Translations under genes and position numbers: made by a program
Notes under the pieces: model-generated
Told to the model about the DNA's origin: nothing
Database searches by the model: none
The model's input: the letters and a program-made list of their open reading frames with translations, nothing else
In this document: in pieces, positions 23,967 to 37,559 of the stretch
Layout: each line of letters opens with the position of its first letter
Position numbering within the stretch: the stretch's first letter is position 1
DNA from: Sphagnum compactum
Lineage: Eukaryota > Bryophyta > Sphagnopsida > Sphagnales
Direction of reading: 5' to 3'
DNA length: 64,000 nt
Assembly (NCBI GenBank): GCA_965153455.1
Contig: OZ234495.1
Location: forward strand, 12,210,875-12,274,874

Positions 23967-26440
23967 GGTTGGAGAGAATCTCCTAAGAAGATTCATAAAG
24001 ACTCATGAATATGAACTGAAGAGTCTATGGTGTCCAAAATTGTCCACAAATTGTAGACTTTGGCAAAGCCAATGTAGAACTGGGAGCCTGTAAAGTATCA
24101 TCATCATAGCTTCAGACAAGACCCATTTGTAGATTTTCCAAGCTTGACAAAACACACTTCAGAATGTGTGCGTGTATCTTCAAGCATTTCACTGTACACA
24201 GCCATTACTTCACACCTCCTCCAAAGCCGGTCCTCCTTCCCTCAAAAGACATGTGTGGCTAACCAGAAAATCTGGGATTGGAATTATATTGTTAAATTCA
24301 ACAATGACTTGAGAATCAGAGACTGGCAACACTGCGCAGGGAAAGTGTGGGTGACATGGAAGCAAGCTAGTCTGTCATATATACTCTTGTTCAGATTTAT
24401 TCCAGCAGTTTATATAGACTTTGTCCAATCTGCTGGATATACTTCTCTGAGGTATGTATCTCTTCTTTTACGCTTGGATGCCTACTGACAACTGATTTAT
24501 CATGGAACATATGTCCTTAAAGGTTGTATGAAGGCACATAATATGTATAATAGCTGAATGCAGCATTTGTTTGCGCTCATTTCTTTTCTTGCAACTGTGC
24601 CAAAACCTTCCAACTGCCGCCATGTGAGAGCTTGTATCTGCAAGGAGTGACAGAAAATGGTGTACACAGTAGATTTTGGAGTGAAGTTTGTACCCATTTC
24701 CTGTGGCAGCATGAGGACAAAAGTGGTGAGTCCAAGAAGCTTGTGAATTTTCAGCAATTTGATGGTGTGATTTCTGCATGTTCTGCATTTGTGAGCAGGT
24801 TGGTGAAATCCAAATCGGCAGAGCTGCTTGTGGACTTACATTGGCATAAACAAGCTGGTGGTGGTGATATTGGTTTGGAAAGTTGCAAGCCCACATTTCA
24901 ACACATCCTACCAAATGATTCTGCTGAATAAATCCTCCAAATCAGTTGTCAAGCTGATCCCTTCCTCATCTTGTTGGACCTCCACAAGACCCCAGGACAA
25001 ATCCATGTTGTTACAAGGGGCAACAGGGCTGCTAGTTCATCCTGAGGTTTAACCCCAAACCCTAATCTAGTGGTTTGGCAGGAATGTAATTTACTTTAAT
25101 ATGACCATGGGTAGATGCAAAGGTATTTTGCCTGGGACATAAATCTTTTCATTTTATATACTACTAACAGCATTACAATTGTTTTCAACAATAAAACCCT
25201 AAACCCTAAAAAGCCCTTTACACTACCAAGCAAAATATGGCTTCATCAATTACCTGGGCCTTTCAATAACTATTTGCTAAATACAACTTTTGTCATTAGC
25301 CCTTATCCAAGGTTTAAGTATTGAATCTTCTAGAGGGTAAAATCAGACTATACCAAACTGTTACACCATACTGGCACCTCCATATTGGATAAAATGTAAT
25401 TCGAGAACTGAAGAGTCAAGTCAAATACATTCTTTTGTTTTAAAACAATATATATGTCTAATAAAAAGGTTACTTAGGTTTTAGGTGCCCTAAATTCAAA
25501 ATGGTTTTATATTGGTTTGCTCAAAGAGCTTGTTTAACTCTCTTGTGTTTAGAAAGCCTTGAGAGGGCATTCACAATCCTAGTACTTAACCCCCTAGTTC
25601 TTGTGCCTTAAATGTTGTTGTGGGCATTGCAAGGTGGTAGTGACAAACTGCACATTAAAAACCAGATTTTAGCTCCCTAACCCTAATCCAATCATAAAAA
25701 TGAACTCAAAAAAAGAAAAGGGACTCTTAATCGAATGTTTATAACCAAAATGTCAATATAATTTTAACTCTCACTAGTGAAACTAGTGTTTTTCTTTTCA
25801 ATTGTTTGGTGATGTGTCAATAGTAAGCATCCCAAGAAAGATTCAGCAGCAAAAATTTGCTTTAAAAAAATACTATAATTCCCAAGCTAGGTAAAGGGTA
25901 GGAGCATAGGTATAAGATTTGCAAAATTATCAATCTAGAAAATTGATGAACATTTACCATGTTCACAAGGTAGGGGTAAACATTCATCATTCACCATAAA
26001 TTTATCATGTGGGTATGAGTGGGTAAAAGTAAGATAGATCAAAATATGTACACAAGTATGTCGGTAAGGTGAGGCTTGATATGGATATGTAACCTTCTAT
26101 TCACTTGTAAAAATACATGTTAGTGTTGGCATGTTCTTCGGTTTTAAGTGTTAAAATGGGAGGTTTGGGTTTCAATTCATGCGATGCAAGAATAAGCCAA
26201 CTCCTTTATAGATAAGTTTCAGATAAAAAGACTTAGTTTCTTTCACATGTGGAAAAGGGAACTTATTTTTAAACATTTCAATTTTCACACTTTGATTGAA
26301 TCTACTTTGCAAATTTTAATTCTCCAAAGTTCTTCAAACATGACTTTCTCATGATACATTCAAATTGAACATGTCATACAAAAATCCATACCTTCTTGCC
26401 TTGCATCACCACAAAGCTATTAGATAAAATTGGCCAGATT
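23967..26440. other. SLAC1 3' region and AT-rich intergenic DNA
   Basis: The first several hundred bases have moderate GC and could be the 3' UTR of SLAC1 or its flank; no gene is recognised. A telomere-like AAACCCTAAACCCTAAA run lies at about 25192-25208. After 25.3 kb the sequence is AT-rich and featureless. Confidence 0.45.
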
Positions 26441-26443
26441 AAA

Positions 26444-26833
26444 TCATGTCCAATACCATAGAGGGAAAAGAATATCATATTTGTTTATCCTTTGTTCTTT
26501 ACACCATACAAAAGCCTTATTGATGGTATTGATATTAAATAATGTCACACAATTTTTGTTAATAACTAAACCAAATTTGGTATATTCATCAATGCCAACA
26601 TTCTTCTTCACATTAGAAACATTAACATCAACAACTTGTAAATTGTAATGCTCCTTTCTTGTATCCTTTACACAATATGTTATCGTCCTAACAAAGGCAT
26701 GCAAACTTTGACCTTTAAGAAGCTTGTAATGAACCACACGATCAATATGAACCTTCAACAAATCATTCGAAACACATTGATGTTTCATCGCTTGATTCAA
26801 AACAAGACTGGAAATATGCAATCTATAAACCAT
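26444..26833 (-). mobile_element. Possible Replitron-like (HUH) element fragment
   Basis: A 129-codon open frame contains RTITYCVKDTRKEHYNLQVV followed by NVSNVKKN, a KFG element, KN-V-L, N-I-N-K-A and WCKEQ. This spacing resembles the YCxKDxxxxHYxxxxxNV module seen after the HUH catalytic motif in Replitron-type proteins repeated in green-lineage genomes. The catalytic HUH motif itself is not visible, so only a fragment would be present. The call is from pattern memory and could be wrong; the frame is intact over its length, which is unusual in this AT-rich area. Confidence 0.35.
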
Positions 26834-29800
26834 TTACAAGCGTAAATGATCTAATAGTCCTTTCCATTCCAAAGTACACAATCCAAATATACATTCAATG
26901 ATGACTTTTTAAAAAAATTGATTAGAAAAATGGATTGTGGATCAATATCTAAACCTCCCACTCCAATTATGACAAAAAAACTTTTATGGAACCATGTTTT
27001 TTTCTTGGAACCATTCTTTGCTTATATTCTTAGCATTTATTTTCATGGACACTAAGAAATTGCAATTATGAAAACTTCACTTCCTTGCAACTAAATATCC
27101 AATGCAACTAGTATGCAACTATGTTAAAATGTCATGTCAAAAATTCACAAGTTTTATCATAATCACATATAAGTTGCAAAATGAACCCCTATATAATTTG
27201 AATACTCCCCCTATATACAATTGTGATCAACATATTTTGATTTTGTGAACATGTTGCATAAAGATCATTGAAAACAACTACCTTACAATTAACATAAAAC
27301 CTCAAAGCATATAGTCATGCCATGCGTATGCATTACCAATATGATAATCACAATTTGGCACCTTGGCAATGATCAATTGGCATATCTAACTTTTTATGTT
27401 ATGTTTAAACATCTACCATGAAACTGGATGTCCCTTGCAACTAATGTACAATTAAATTTCAATTATTCAAACAAATTTGAAGTTTGCACAAGATATGCAA
27501 TGGCATGTGACATTTGGTTGTAGCTTTTAGTAAAACCTAGGATTTTATGCACTGATGCATAATGTCAAAAAATTATAATAAATTAATAAGAAAATGATCG
27601 TTATCTTTAATTTTAACTTGTTTTCTTGTGAAAGAACTAGGATACATGTTATTTATAACTTTTTTTTGCATATGTGACTTTTAATTCAAAATAATGAAAT
27701 GTGAAGTTTAAAAAACAAAACTTTCATTTGATGCATGCTAGAGAGAAGACATTTGATTTTTTGTTCCATTTTGTGTTTGAACAACATTTTTGAAATATAC
27801 ATTATTGATTGAAACCATCAAAGTCTTATTTTTTATGATTATCTGAAATTATTAGAACTTATATCTTTTGAGGGTAATGAATAAAAATATTCAAGTTCAA
27901 CACCCATGTTTTGTCCATTTGTAATATCATTCATTATTGTTGTGCATAAGAATATTATGTTGTTACTATTTTTATGCAAATAGATTGAATTATTGATTAT
28001 GAACTTTTGGTGCAATTCCCAAAACATCTTAAGTTCAATATATTTTTATGCTAAAACAACGAAAGTGAAATAAGTTTACATTTACATGTGAGGAAATTCA
28101 AAACCAATGACACATTACTTTGAATCTAAATGGTTGTTTTGTAAATGTAAGGCATGAAAATTAATCATTATATGTTTATGACATGTGTTGTTTATATTGC
28201 ATTTCCATTATAAGTTAATGATGACATTGTATGCACATTGTTTATTAGTTGTAAATTATATGTACATTTTTTAGTTACATTACAGTTGTAAAATTTACAA
28301 TATGAACTTTAAACTATTTTTCACTTGCAATGAAATTATTCTTAGATTGCAAATATGCAAGCTTCATTTCACATTTGGTAGATATCAAAATATAGCCCAA
28401 CTTTTGAATAAAAACAAAATGGACCTATTAACATCATATAATTTAAAATAAATACCAGATAGGATATTTCATGATAATTGGTTTAACATGTTTTAACTTA
28501 ACACTGGAGATGTAAATAAAATACATACCATTTGAAAGGACCATAAAACATCAAAATGTATGAATATGAGGATTGTATTTTCAACATTGGATATTAATAC
28601 ATACAATTGTATTATTGAAGCAATTTTTTTATTATTTATGCAATGAATGTATGTAATGTGTTTTACAATGAAAAATTATTATTACCAATTCCAATAGGTG
28701 CCAAATAATACCATCCATAAATGAAAATCAATTACAAAATAATTCCATCAAAAATTTGATAAGTTATAATTTTGAATTGGGTGGTGCCACATTAGGGTGA
28801 TTCATCTTATGGATAAATCACCCCTTAAAATTCCATATGGTAATATTAAAATGATAGTCTATTATGATATTATTTGTTAAATGGAAAATTACATGATAAT
28901 AAATGAACTAAAAAAATCCATATGAAAAGAAGTGAGAGTAAAAACTAATTCATTATTGCATGTAACAATGATGCATTATTACACAAAAAATGAAAAAAAA
29001 CACGATGCCACACCCCCTTTCTTCAACCCAAAAGAAAAATAAACTCTCATGGGTACATGTCCAACCTTTTGATTAATTGCATTAAAATCTTATTCTTAAA
29101 ACATTGTTTTGTCATTTTTCACTTTAGCTAATATTGCAATTTATGATTAAAGTCCATGTCAAGAGATTGTTAAAATCATTTATGATATCATTTTTGTTAT
29201 CATTTTGTCCATTCTAACTATTTTTACAATTATTTTAACATGGTTGTGCAAAATATTTATTATTCAAAAAAAATGTATGTAATAAGAATTATTAATTAAC
29301 ATTTAAGGTTTGGAAATTTAACAATTATTTCAAACAATTCAAGCTACTTTATTTAATCATATCTTATTAAAAATTCCAAATTGATAATCATGTTATTATT
29401 GTTTTAAATCGAATTGGTACTTCAAATTAAATCAAATCAATGAACGCCAGTGAAATGGAAATCAACATATATTTTGGTACACTAAAAAACCAATGGTGAA
29501 TGTTTAAAAATTTGTTGATGTGTGTGGACAAGGCACCACACATCATCATGGTTTGTTTTTACTACATAACTTTTGTCAACTTCATAGCATGCATAAACTT
29601 ATTGTAAACAAAAACAAGCTAAAGCAATGAATTTTTATGAAATACATTATTTATTTATTTGGTTAGAAAATTATTTTATGTTTAACATGTATGTATTTTC
29701 AATGTAACATGTCAACATTGAAATAAAAAATGTGTTTTTATCAATTTGTTGTAATTTGAAAAATCATTGTTATTAGTTTATATTTACACAAATTTTAACG

Positions 29801-29985
29801 CACCACCAAACTTTTTGAAAGACTCAAATGTGAATCTGAAGGGGAAAACAATGGAAGAAGGAGTTGCTCCCTAACTCACAGCACTTCAGGGGTAAAAAGG
29901 GCATGGTGGAACTCCAAGATGAGGATTAGGACGAGTGACAAGCAAATCAATTATTCATATGGACCTGCAAACTAAACAACAAGTT
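26834..29985. other. AT-rich desert
   Basis: More than 3 kb of sequence with about three-quarters A+T. No recognisable coding, RNA or element structure was found. A weak hairpin around GGGTGATTCATC / GATAAATCACCC at about 28796-28826 is the only local feature noted. Confidence 0.6.
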
Positions 29986-29989
29986 GGTT

Positions 29990-30702
29990 AGTGCATAGTT
30001 GGAGCACTTTTGGCGCACGGACGAGTCACGGGCATACATGGACTCACAAGACTCACCACGGCCTAGATTTGGGGGAAGCCACCACCTTCCCTCTTATAGT
30101 ATTCTCTGTGACTGGCCACGGGGGTTGCACCCAAATGTCATTTTTCTTGGGACTCCCAAATTGGCAATCTCGAAATTCTTAGAATTAGGACGCCCGCCAC
30201 TTTGAAGGCCCATAACTTTTTGTGTAGACCTCCCTTTGAAATGAGGTCCAAAGCAAAGTTATAACCCTAGTCAAAAAATTTCCAATGATATGTGGCATGC
30301 CACTTGCACGCATGTAATTCAGAGCGATTCCCAACTTTCAATGGTCGGGAGTCAAATTGACATTTTGACTCCTAACCTTTCTTTCGGCCATAACTTATAT
30401 TGTAAATACTCAAATGGATCATGCGATCCCATTTTAGATATTTACGTCTTAAGAACTTTCCAATGGTATAAGGAACTCTTCAATCCAATGAATTTTGACC
30501 TGTTAAATCATTTTCTAAAAATTCAAAAGTCCATCGGGACTCCAACTCCCAAAGTGGGAGTCCATTTGGGAGTTTGTGGGCTCATTCCTTCACATTCCCT
30601 TGCATTCATGGGAACGTGAATATGATTCCCAGGTTGCATTTTCGACTCGCACTTTTTCATGTTTTTACCTTGGTCGCAAGCCCAAGGCCAGGATCGTGAC
30701 AA
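29990..30702 (+). repeat. Possible Ty3/gypsy-type LTR fragment
   Basis: This GC-richer island contains phrasing typical of plant gypsy LTRs (CCCATAACTTTTTGTGTAGA, GGCCATAACTT and paired GGGAGTC blocks) and ends at about 30702 with GGCCAGGATCGTGACA, the kind of LTR terminus that precedes a primer-binding site. The sequence beyond reads TACTATGGTATATT rather than a clean TGGTATCAGAGC. No matching second LTR or pol domain was found. This is inference from style of sequence. Confidence 0.3.
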
Positions 30703-32634
30703 ATACTATGGTATATTTCAACATGCATAATCAAATAGTAAAACTGCCTATGTAATTTAATATGGTATCAAGATGCTTACAATGTAAATTTTCTAACTTT
30801 TAGGAAGGCAATAAAGAGACTACCCTTAAATATCTTGAAGGCCTTAACCACCTTTTTATCCAAAATAGCCTATGATTTTTGATAAAACTCACAACAAATT
30901 TGGCGATAGAAATTCAACATGGTATAAAAATTTGACAAGAGTCTGAGGTTTCACCATTGGTAATTAGAACATTAAAGTATGATTTCATGCTTGAATTTTT
31001 TTATATTTTAAATTTTCTCTTTCCGTGTTTTAATTTTTCAAAAACCAATTTAAAAAATATTTTGTGATTTTGATTTTAAATTTATGCTTTTTTTGTAATA
31101 ATTTATATTAATTTTAATGAACTTTGAAATTATTTAGTCATTATAATTTTCCTACAAATGTGATAGGTATTAGGAATGTCTTAAAATAACACAACAACAA
31201 TTTAAACACATTTTGCATTAAAAGTTCCAATGTTTGATTGAGGTTTTATTTATTAACAAAGAATTACCATGTGTTATCATCATCAAATGGAAATATTGTC
31301 TAATGAAACATTGTTTTACACAAATAAATAAATTAATTAATTAAATTAAAACCTTATGTAAAAAATTGTCGATGATCTTGGTTTTACAATATTTGGGTAT
31401 TTCCTACAAGGATAAAAACCCCAATGGGATGTTTAAATATTTTCAACTATTTTTGTACCTATTAATGAACATCAATGAAATAATTTTATTTTAGTCTAAA
31501 CATTAATTTGATTAGTTAGATTTTTTTTTGACCAATCTTGACATATTTGTGACATCTTGTGTTTGATCATATTGATGTTTCATAACAAATAGAAAGATGA
31601 ATTTTTCAAAATATATATTTGGTGTTAAATGCCTTTGAAAAGTAACATGATAATGTAAAATCCAAAACTTAAACCATTCGAACTTCTATTGACACCACTA
31701 GTTTATTCAAATGTTATTAATGATGAAGAAAACCCATTATGCATTAGTGAAGTTTGAAACCAAAATGATTCATGAACAAACTTTATGTTAAGACGATATA
31801 ATAGTATTCACAAGACTCATCATGACCTAAACTTGAAAGGAATCGCCCACTTCCTTTATATATTATATTTTGCAACTTCACACAAAGGTTATAATAGAAT
31901 GAATTTTTTTTCTTTCAAAAGTTTTTAAACTACTAAATTATGAATCTCATCACTTTAAAAGTTTATAATTTTTTTTATTTCATCAATTGAAGAGCTTTCA
32001 AAATCAAAGTTACAATGTTTGAAAAAAACTTTCAACAATAAATCAAGTTTCTCAATTGCAGTTCATCATATGCCTTTGTTGGACGATTCATTGATCATAT
32101 ATCATTTTGACAATTTGATTTTTAACCTTTGAAATGATCATATTCATGTTTGATGTATTTATTTTGAAAATGTCATTTCATTTCATTGATACACTTGTCA
32201 AAACCTTTTCCAATAATTTTTTTAAACCAAATATAACCTTGTCCTAAAGAACCAAAGCACTTTGATATTCCAAACTCTCAAAACGAAAATCCACATCAAA
32301 AAGTTAACCTCCTTTGCACTTTCTCACTTTTATGACACTTGTGAAAATGTGTTTGAACTTTGAAACACTTATCGTCTTTCCTCACCCATTTTCAATTGTT
32401 AAACCCCAAATTTGAACATGAGACCAAGATTATGAAATCAACTTTACATATCAATTTTGTTTAAAGTTGAAAAATTGAAACACAAGCTACTTTTTAGCTT
32501 TTCATAATCCCGTTTTTTCTACTCAATTTTATTAAGTTTCACTAAGCAAAAGCAAGATACTTGCAATATGAACTGATTTCATTTAACAAACTCTCACCGT
32601 TATTCAACTTCAATACAATATAATGAACACATTA
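30703..32634. other. AT-rich desert
   Basis: No gene or clear repeat was found. Only short low-complexity tracts occur. Confidence 0.6.
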
Positions 32635-33039
32635 GAGTTTTCCGTAAAGTCAGGACAACACGGCACCACTACCCTGAGTTTGGCCCGAAACCGGGTGAGA
32701 TTAAAAGAAACCTGCAAAAAAGTACATTAGCCTTCAAGGGGTGTCAAACTCAGAAATGCACCACTTTTTGTGTCAAAACTGAGTTTGATCTGGTTTGACC
32801 CCGTCTTTCCTATTTCCCGAGCGCTTCCACTGCTGCTACATATACTTTCACTGCTTCTACATGTAAGACTGATGTAATTACCTCGAACCTTGTGCATTAA
32901 ATGCTGATTTTCAGCATTTCATACCCAGATTTAATGAAACTTCCTTACTTTGCAGACCTCACTCAAAGAGGGGATAGGGGGTGAAAACAGGCCCAAAGGC
33001 AGGGTGAAGAGAGGATGGATTACTTTAAGGTAAAAACTC
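32635..33039. mobile_element. MITE copy 1 (TA target site, ~20-bp terminal inverted repeats)
   Basis: The left end GAGTTTTCCGTAAAGTCAGG and the right end, reverse-complemented GAGTTTTTACCTTAAAGTA, are inverted relatives. Both ends are flanked by TA (32633-32634 and 33040-33041). The 405-bp body is clearly homologous to the element at 45088-45478 in the same orientation. Shared blocks include CCTGCAAAAAAGTACATTAG, CTCGAACCTT and ATGCTGA-TTCAGCATTTCATAC. An internal stem pairs GTCAAACTCAG with CTGAGTTTGA. There is no coding capacity, so it would need a transposase in trans. Confidence 0.85.
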
Positions 33040-36000
33040 TATTAAAAACAACATTTTGAGTTTACATTGTAAGATTACTTTGACAAGAGTGGACCAACCA
33101 ATTAGATGATTCACCATTTTCCGAAGTGTAAAAGTCTAACTTGCTATACCTTTAAGCTACACAATATGCCACTTGAAATATTTCAATTGACAATTTTTTT
33201 TTTAAATGTTAATTTTTATAATTTGTAATTGGGTCCCTTCATCATGCAATTGACATTTGTCTTCACATTGGCATCATGTCAAACATGCCACTTTTGGTTA
33301 TAGATGTATGATTGGCAATTGTCATTTTTTGTGTGAATGTCATGTGAGACACGTCAGACTTTTCGTCAAAGTGGACATGTGATTGATGCTTGCCTTCACA
33401 TTGGCATCATGTCAGACTCTTTCAATCAAAGCAGACATACCACAGTAAGAAAAATTATCATGGTGTGTTATTATTTTGTTTCACTTGAATACAATAAAGT
33501 AAATGCTGTTTTTGTACATGTAGTTTGTTGTCTTAATAATGGTTAATATATTTATGGGTGAAAAGAAAATAATACCAACTTTTATGAAACGATTTACAAT
33601 GGTATTGTTAGTATGGGCACTACTAAAATATCAAAATGTCACCATTAAGACTTTGACATAATAGATAATATGCAAATTTGACATGTGATGTCAATTTTGA
33701 CGCTTGAGTGTCCTTGCCAAATTTGTGTCAAACATAAAACACATTTTAAAATATAAATGCAAACATCAAATCTAGTTGTTTTCGGACTAATTTCAAAATC
33801 CGACATCATTCTTCACATAATGATCACAAAAAGTGACACGCTTTTAAGTTTTCATATGGTATTCTCCTCATTTGATAACAACTTAATGATTCAAGATTGG
33901 ATCACACTTCTTGACTCCTAATGATTAAAACTAGGAGGTGAAATCTTCAAAACAAGATACAACATGCTTCACATGTAATTTTTAATCATGAACTTGCCAC
34001 ACATTCACACACTCACTCTTGTTCAAACTCTTACATGAGGCACTACTTCCCTTGTAATTATATGATATGTATGTCTTCATGGAAAATTCCATCCCAATGA
34101 CATTTCCCAAAAACATCTCAAGGTTTCTTTGTTGCAATTGAGAGGTTGTGGAAACTCACTTCTTGAAAATTAACAAGTGCAATTGTTCGATGTTATTTAG
34201 AGTCTTTAATATGAACTTCAAACATTGTAAATGAGTATGATTTTCAATATAAGATTCCTAATCACTTGTAATTCTAATGTTGGCATCTTTTCCAATTAGA
34301 AAAGTCATATTGTTCCTCGACATGCAAATCTAATCACATAGGATATCAACTACACGAAGATTGTTGAAAATCTGATCAAGTTGGATTATTTGGTATTTTT
34401 CATTGTTTTCATGATGTGTTGATGGTATATGATAAACAAAAAAAAGTCCCAACCTAACATCAATATTCAAAAAACATCAATATGAGTTCAAATTCATTAT
34501 ATTTGTGATTGGTCAAGTGTGAGTTAATTGATTTCCTATCCTTGCTCATTGAAAGAAATTTTACTTTGATGTTGAACAAAATGATTCACGATGGTTAATT
34601 GTTTTGACGAAAGATTTTAGAATGCAAAAAATTCACTTGGTACTTTTCAAATATTTATTTTGTTTCAAGGATCATTTCAAATAGAATTTTGAACAAGATT
34701 TCAAAAACAAAACATGAATTTGACATGGACAAAACAAGGCCACTAAGTTCACTAGAAGGATAGTTATAGAATTAAAATAATCGCCATTGATGAATTGGAA
34801 GAAAGGCAATAAAGGATAGTTATAGAATTAAAATAATCGCCATTGATGAATTGGAAGAAAGCCAAGAAGGAGAAGTGAACAAGAATGATGACAAGGAACA
34901 AGAAGGAGAAAAAGGAAGGGAATAGGTGAAGGAAGAAGAAGATTAGAAAGAGATGAAACAATTAAGAGATGAAGAACTAGGAAAACAAAAAAACTATAAA
35001 CTTTGTTTACAGTTTTGAATTGTTGAATGCATGTGGCACGAGGGAAAAACTTCTAAGCTAAAATATGATGAAAATGAGGCAAAAAATGTGACATCAATTG
35101 ATTTCTAACATACAAGGAAGACGCAAAATTAGTGGCCACATTATTTCAAACATACAAGGAAGATGCAAAACTAATGGCCACATTAGGTTCTATTAACATT
35201 TGAGTTTATGACATCTTCTATGATAGACACACATTGTCACTTTTTTTTATTTCTTTAATGACCTTTTCATCTATTGCTAGTAGTGGAATGTAAATAAATT
35301 GTTTACATACTATCCGTAATCAATGTTTTATTTGAATATTTGGTTTATTTCCAATGTTATAATTTGGCATTTGTTTAATAACCAAAACATGTTATTTGTA
35401 GGATGAATATGCTTCTCTTTTGTTTTGTCATGTACAATGTCAATTCTTATAAATAAAAAATTTGTTTGAAAAGTTTCACATTATTAAAAACCTTTGGCTA
35501 TAAGTTTTGAAATTTGGAAAAAATAAGTATGATTACCAATGATTTAGGACAAAGATTTGTTGGAAACAGTTGCAATTGTGGTGAACATAATTATTTTTAT
35601 TTAGTATTGTGGTTTCTTGTTGACTTTAATGCATATGTTCATATAAATGGGGATTGTGCAAAAGGGATTTTGATATGTGCAACATAAATATTGTTTCCCC
35701 CATCATCAAGCTTAATATGAAATTGGTTACATTAGTTGGAACAAATGGTTTGTGGAATCACTATATCATTTTTGAATCATTGACGAAGATATGTTAAATA
35801 TGATGTTCGACAACATGGCATATTATGCGAGTTGTTTAATTGTGTGATAATTTTAAGTCGTTCAAAAATATTATACCAACAAGTTGTCATTTGTGCCTTA
35901 CTTATCTTTATTTTTAGACATGCCATGATTTCTCCTCTCCTTAATTCAAGATCCATTTGAAAATTGCTCGATCCATTTTTGAATATCAAATAAACAATGG

Positions 36001-37555
36001 TATGTCAAATGAACAACGTAATGACATGTTAGAAATTTTGCAGTGTATTTGGAGGTAACCTTATAAAACATATTTTTTCATCCAAGAGCAAGGAGGGCAT
36101 TTCATTTTTCATAAAGCCCCCCTCCCTATTTGCCTCATTTTCTTCATTTTTGGGAGGTCATTTTATTTTTCGTAATGCCCCCCTCCTCTTTCACTTTGGT
36201 TTCTCCACTGAATTTTTGACAAGTCTTTATGTCAAATAAAGTCTTCGATTGAGGGCATTACCAAAATCGAGCCTACGATTGGCGCTCACCTCGTGCACCC
36301 TTATTTTGGTAATGCCCTTGACCTAGGGCTTTACCCTATACATAAACTTCATGTAACATGAAGTCCATTTGATAAGTGAGTGTCAAATATGCAAATGATT
36401 AGCACAATTTAACATAGAGCATAACATGTTTATGTGGATTACACGTGTATTTGTTAAGTATGTTCAATAAACAATTAGTTCATTGGGCACGAACTTTCTT
36501 TCCATGTTCATTTGACATCTCAATATCAATTATGTTAATTTAATCAGCAAAATGTGTATTGAACATTTGAAAGCTTATTTGACAAGTGTATATTTGCATT
36601 GCACATATGTAGGTATGTCAAATTAACAATTGTTCACTTGACATGAATTTTCTTTCCATGTTCATTTGACATCTCCATCGGCCTTTTTTCTTTTGGTGAA
36701 AAATCGTCAAAAGGTGACACAAAAATGGGTCATGCAACACACCTACTTTAAAATGTGGACCCTAAATCTTGAAATTTCACCTAAAGCGAGATCATCAAAA
36801 CCTCACTACCTTCAAACCTTAATTTGCCTTTTTTTCTTTGTGGTTGTCACCTCTCTCACTACTTACGTTGCCATCGCTAACGTGTTTTTGCCACACTAGT
36901 TACATGTTTTCCATCTCCATCACCAACTTTAACAATGCATTCATAGCAAGAAATCGTTAGCACCACTTTTAGTACTAATTTTTTTTACGATAATAGATAG
37001 GATTTAGGCCGAGATTACTAATTTGTGATTTTGTAGAATTCGAGGGTGGTATTATTAATGATTTTGTTGAATTCAAGAGTACCATAAAAATTCCCACTAC
37101 AACGATTATTCTTTCTAATGTCTATTTTGATTTTTTAGCGATTACAAAATCCATGGATTCTAATTTCTAATAGCTTGTGGTTTAGAGTGAAAGAGATGGT
37201 GTATGAGCATCGGAGTTATGAAAGCTCAACAGGATTTACAATGCATCAACAACTATGGAACTTGAAGTGGCCAACCACCAAAGTCTAGAAAAGTTTAGAA
37301 TTTAAATTCGATAATCAAAACTTGGAGGTATTTCTTTCACTACACACTGCTCATTGCACATTATTAAATGTTTAATGCTCACTGGGATTTTGCAACTTGT
37401 AAACATTCAAACTTAAGGTTTGAGGGGTGAATTATTCTTCTAATGTTCAAACTTCAAGTTTTTTTCCAAATCAATCTTGAATAAGGCAATCCTTGTGAAT
37501 CATGATTTAAGGTTTGAAAATCAAGGGGTTTCTTTTCTTGAAATGATCACATTTT
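33040..37555. other. AT-rich region with short local duplications
   Basis: No gene is recognised. Local duplications are present: CTTCACATTGGCATCATGTC at about 33260 and 33396; a 56-bp unit at 34756-34867; a 42-bp-period pair at about 35107-35187 (ACATACAAGGAAGA); a GCCCCCCTCC block at about 36115 and 36177; and TCCATGTTCATTTGACATCT at 36501 and 36655. A 77-codon ORF at 36666-36899 has no recognised product. Confidence 0.55.
34756..34867. repeat. Near-perfect 56-bp tandem duplication
   Basis: AAGGATAGTTATAGAATTAA starts at 34756 and again at 34812. The two copies are identical over about 50 bases, so the duplication is young compared with the eroded sequence around it. Confidence 0.93.
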
Positions 37556-37559
37556 GAAT

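Noticed and set aside
25192-25208. Interstitial telomere
   Set aside because: Only two or three AAACCCT units occur; such teloboxes are common in plant DNA and give no sign of a chromosome end or fusion.
28796-28826. Hairpin as a MITE end or small RNA precursor
   Set aside because: The stem is about nine base pairs with mismatches, and no second copy or target duplication was found.
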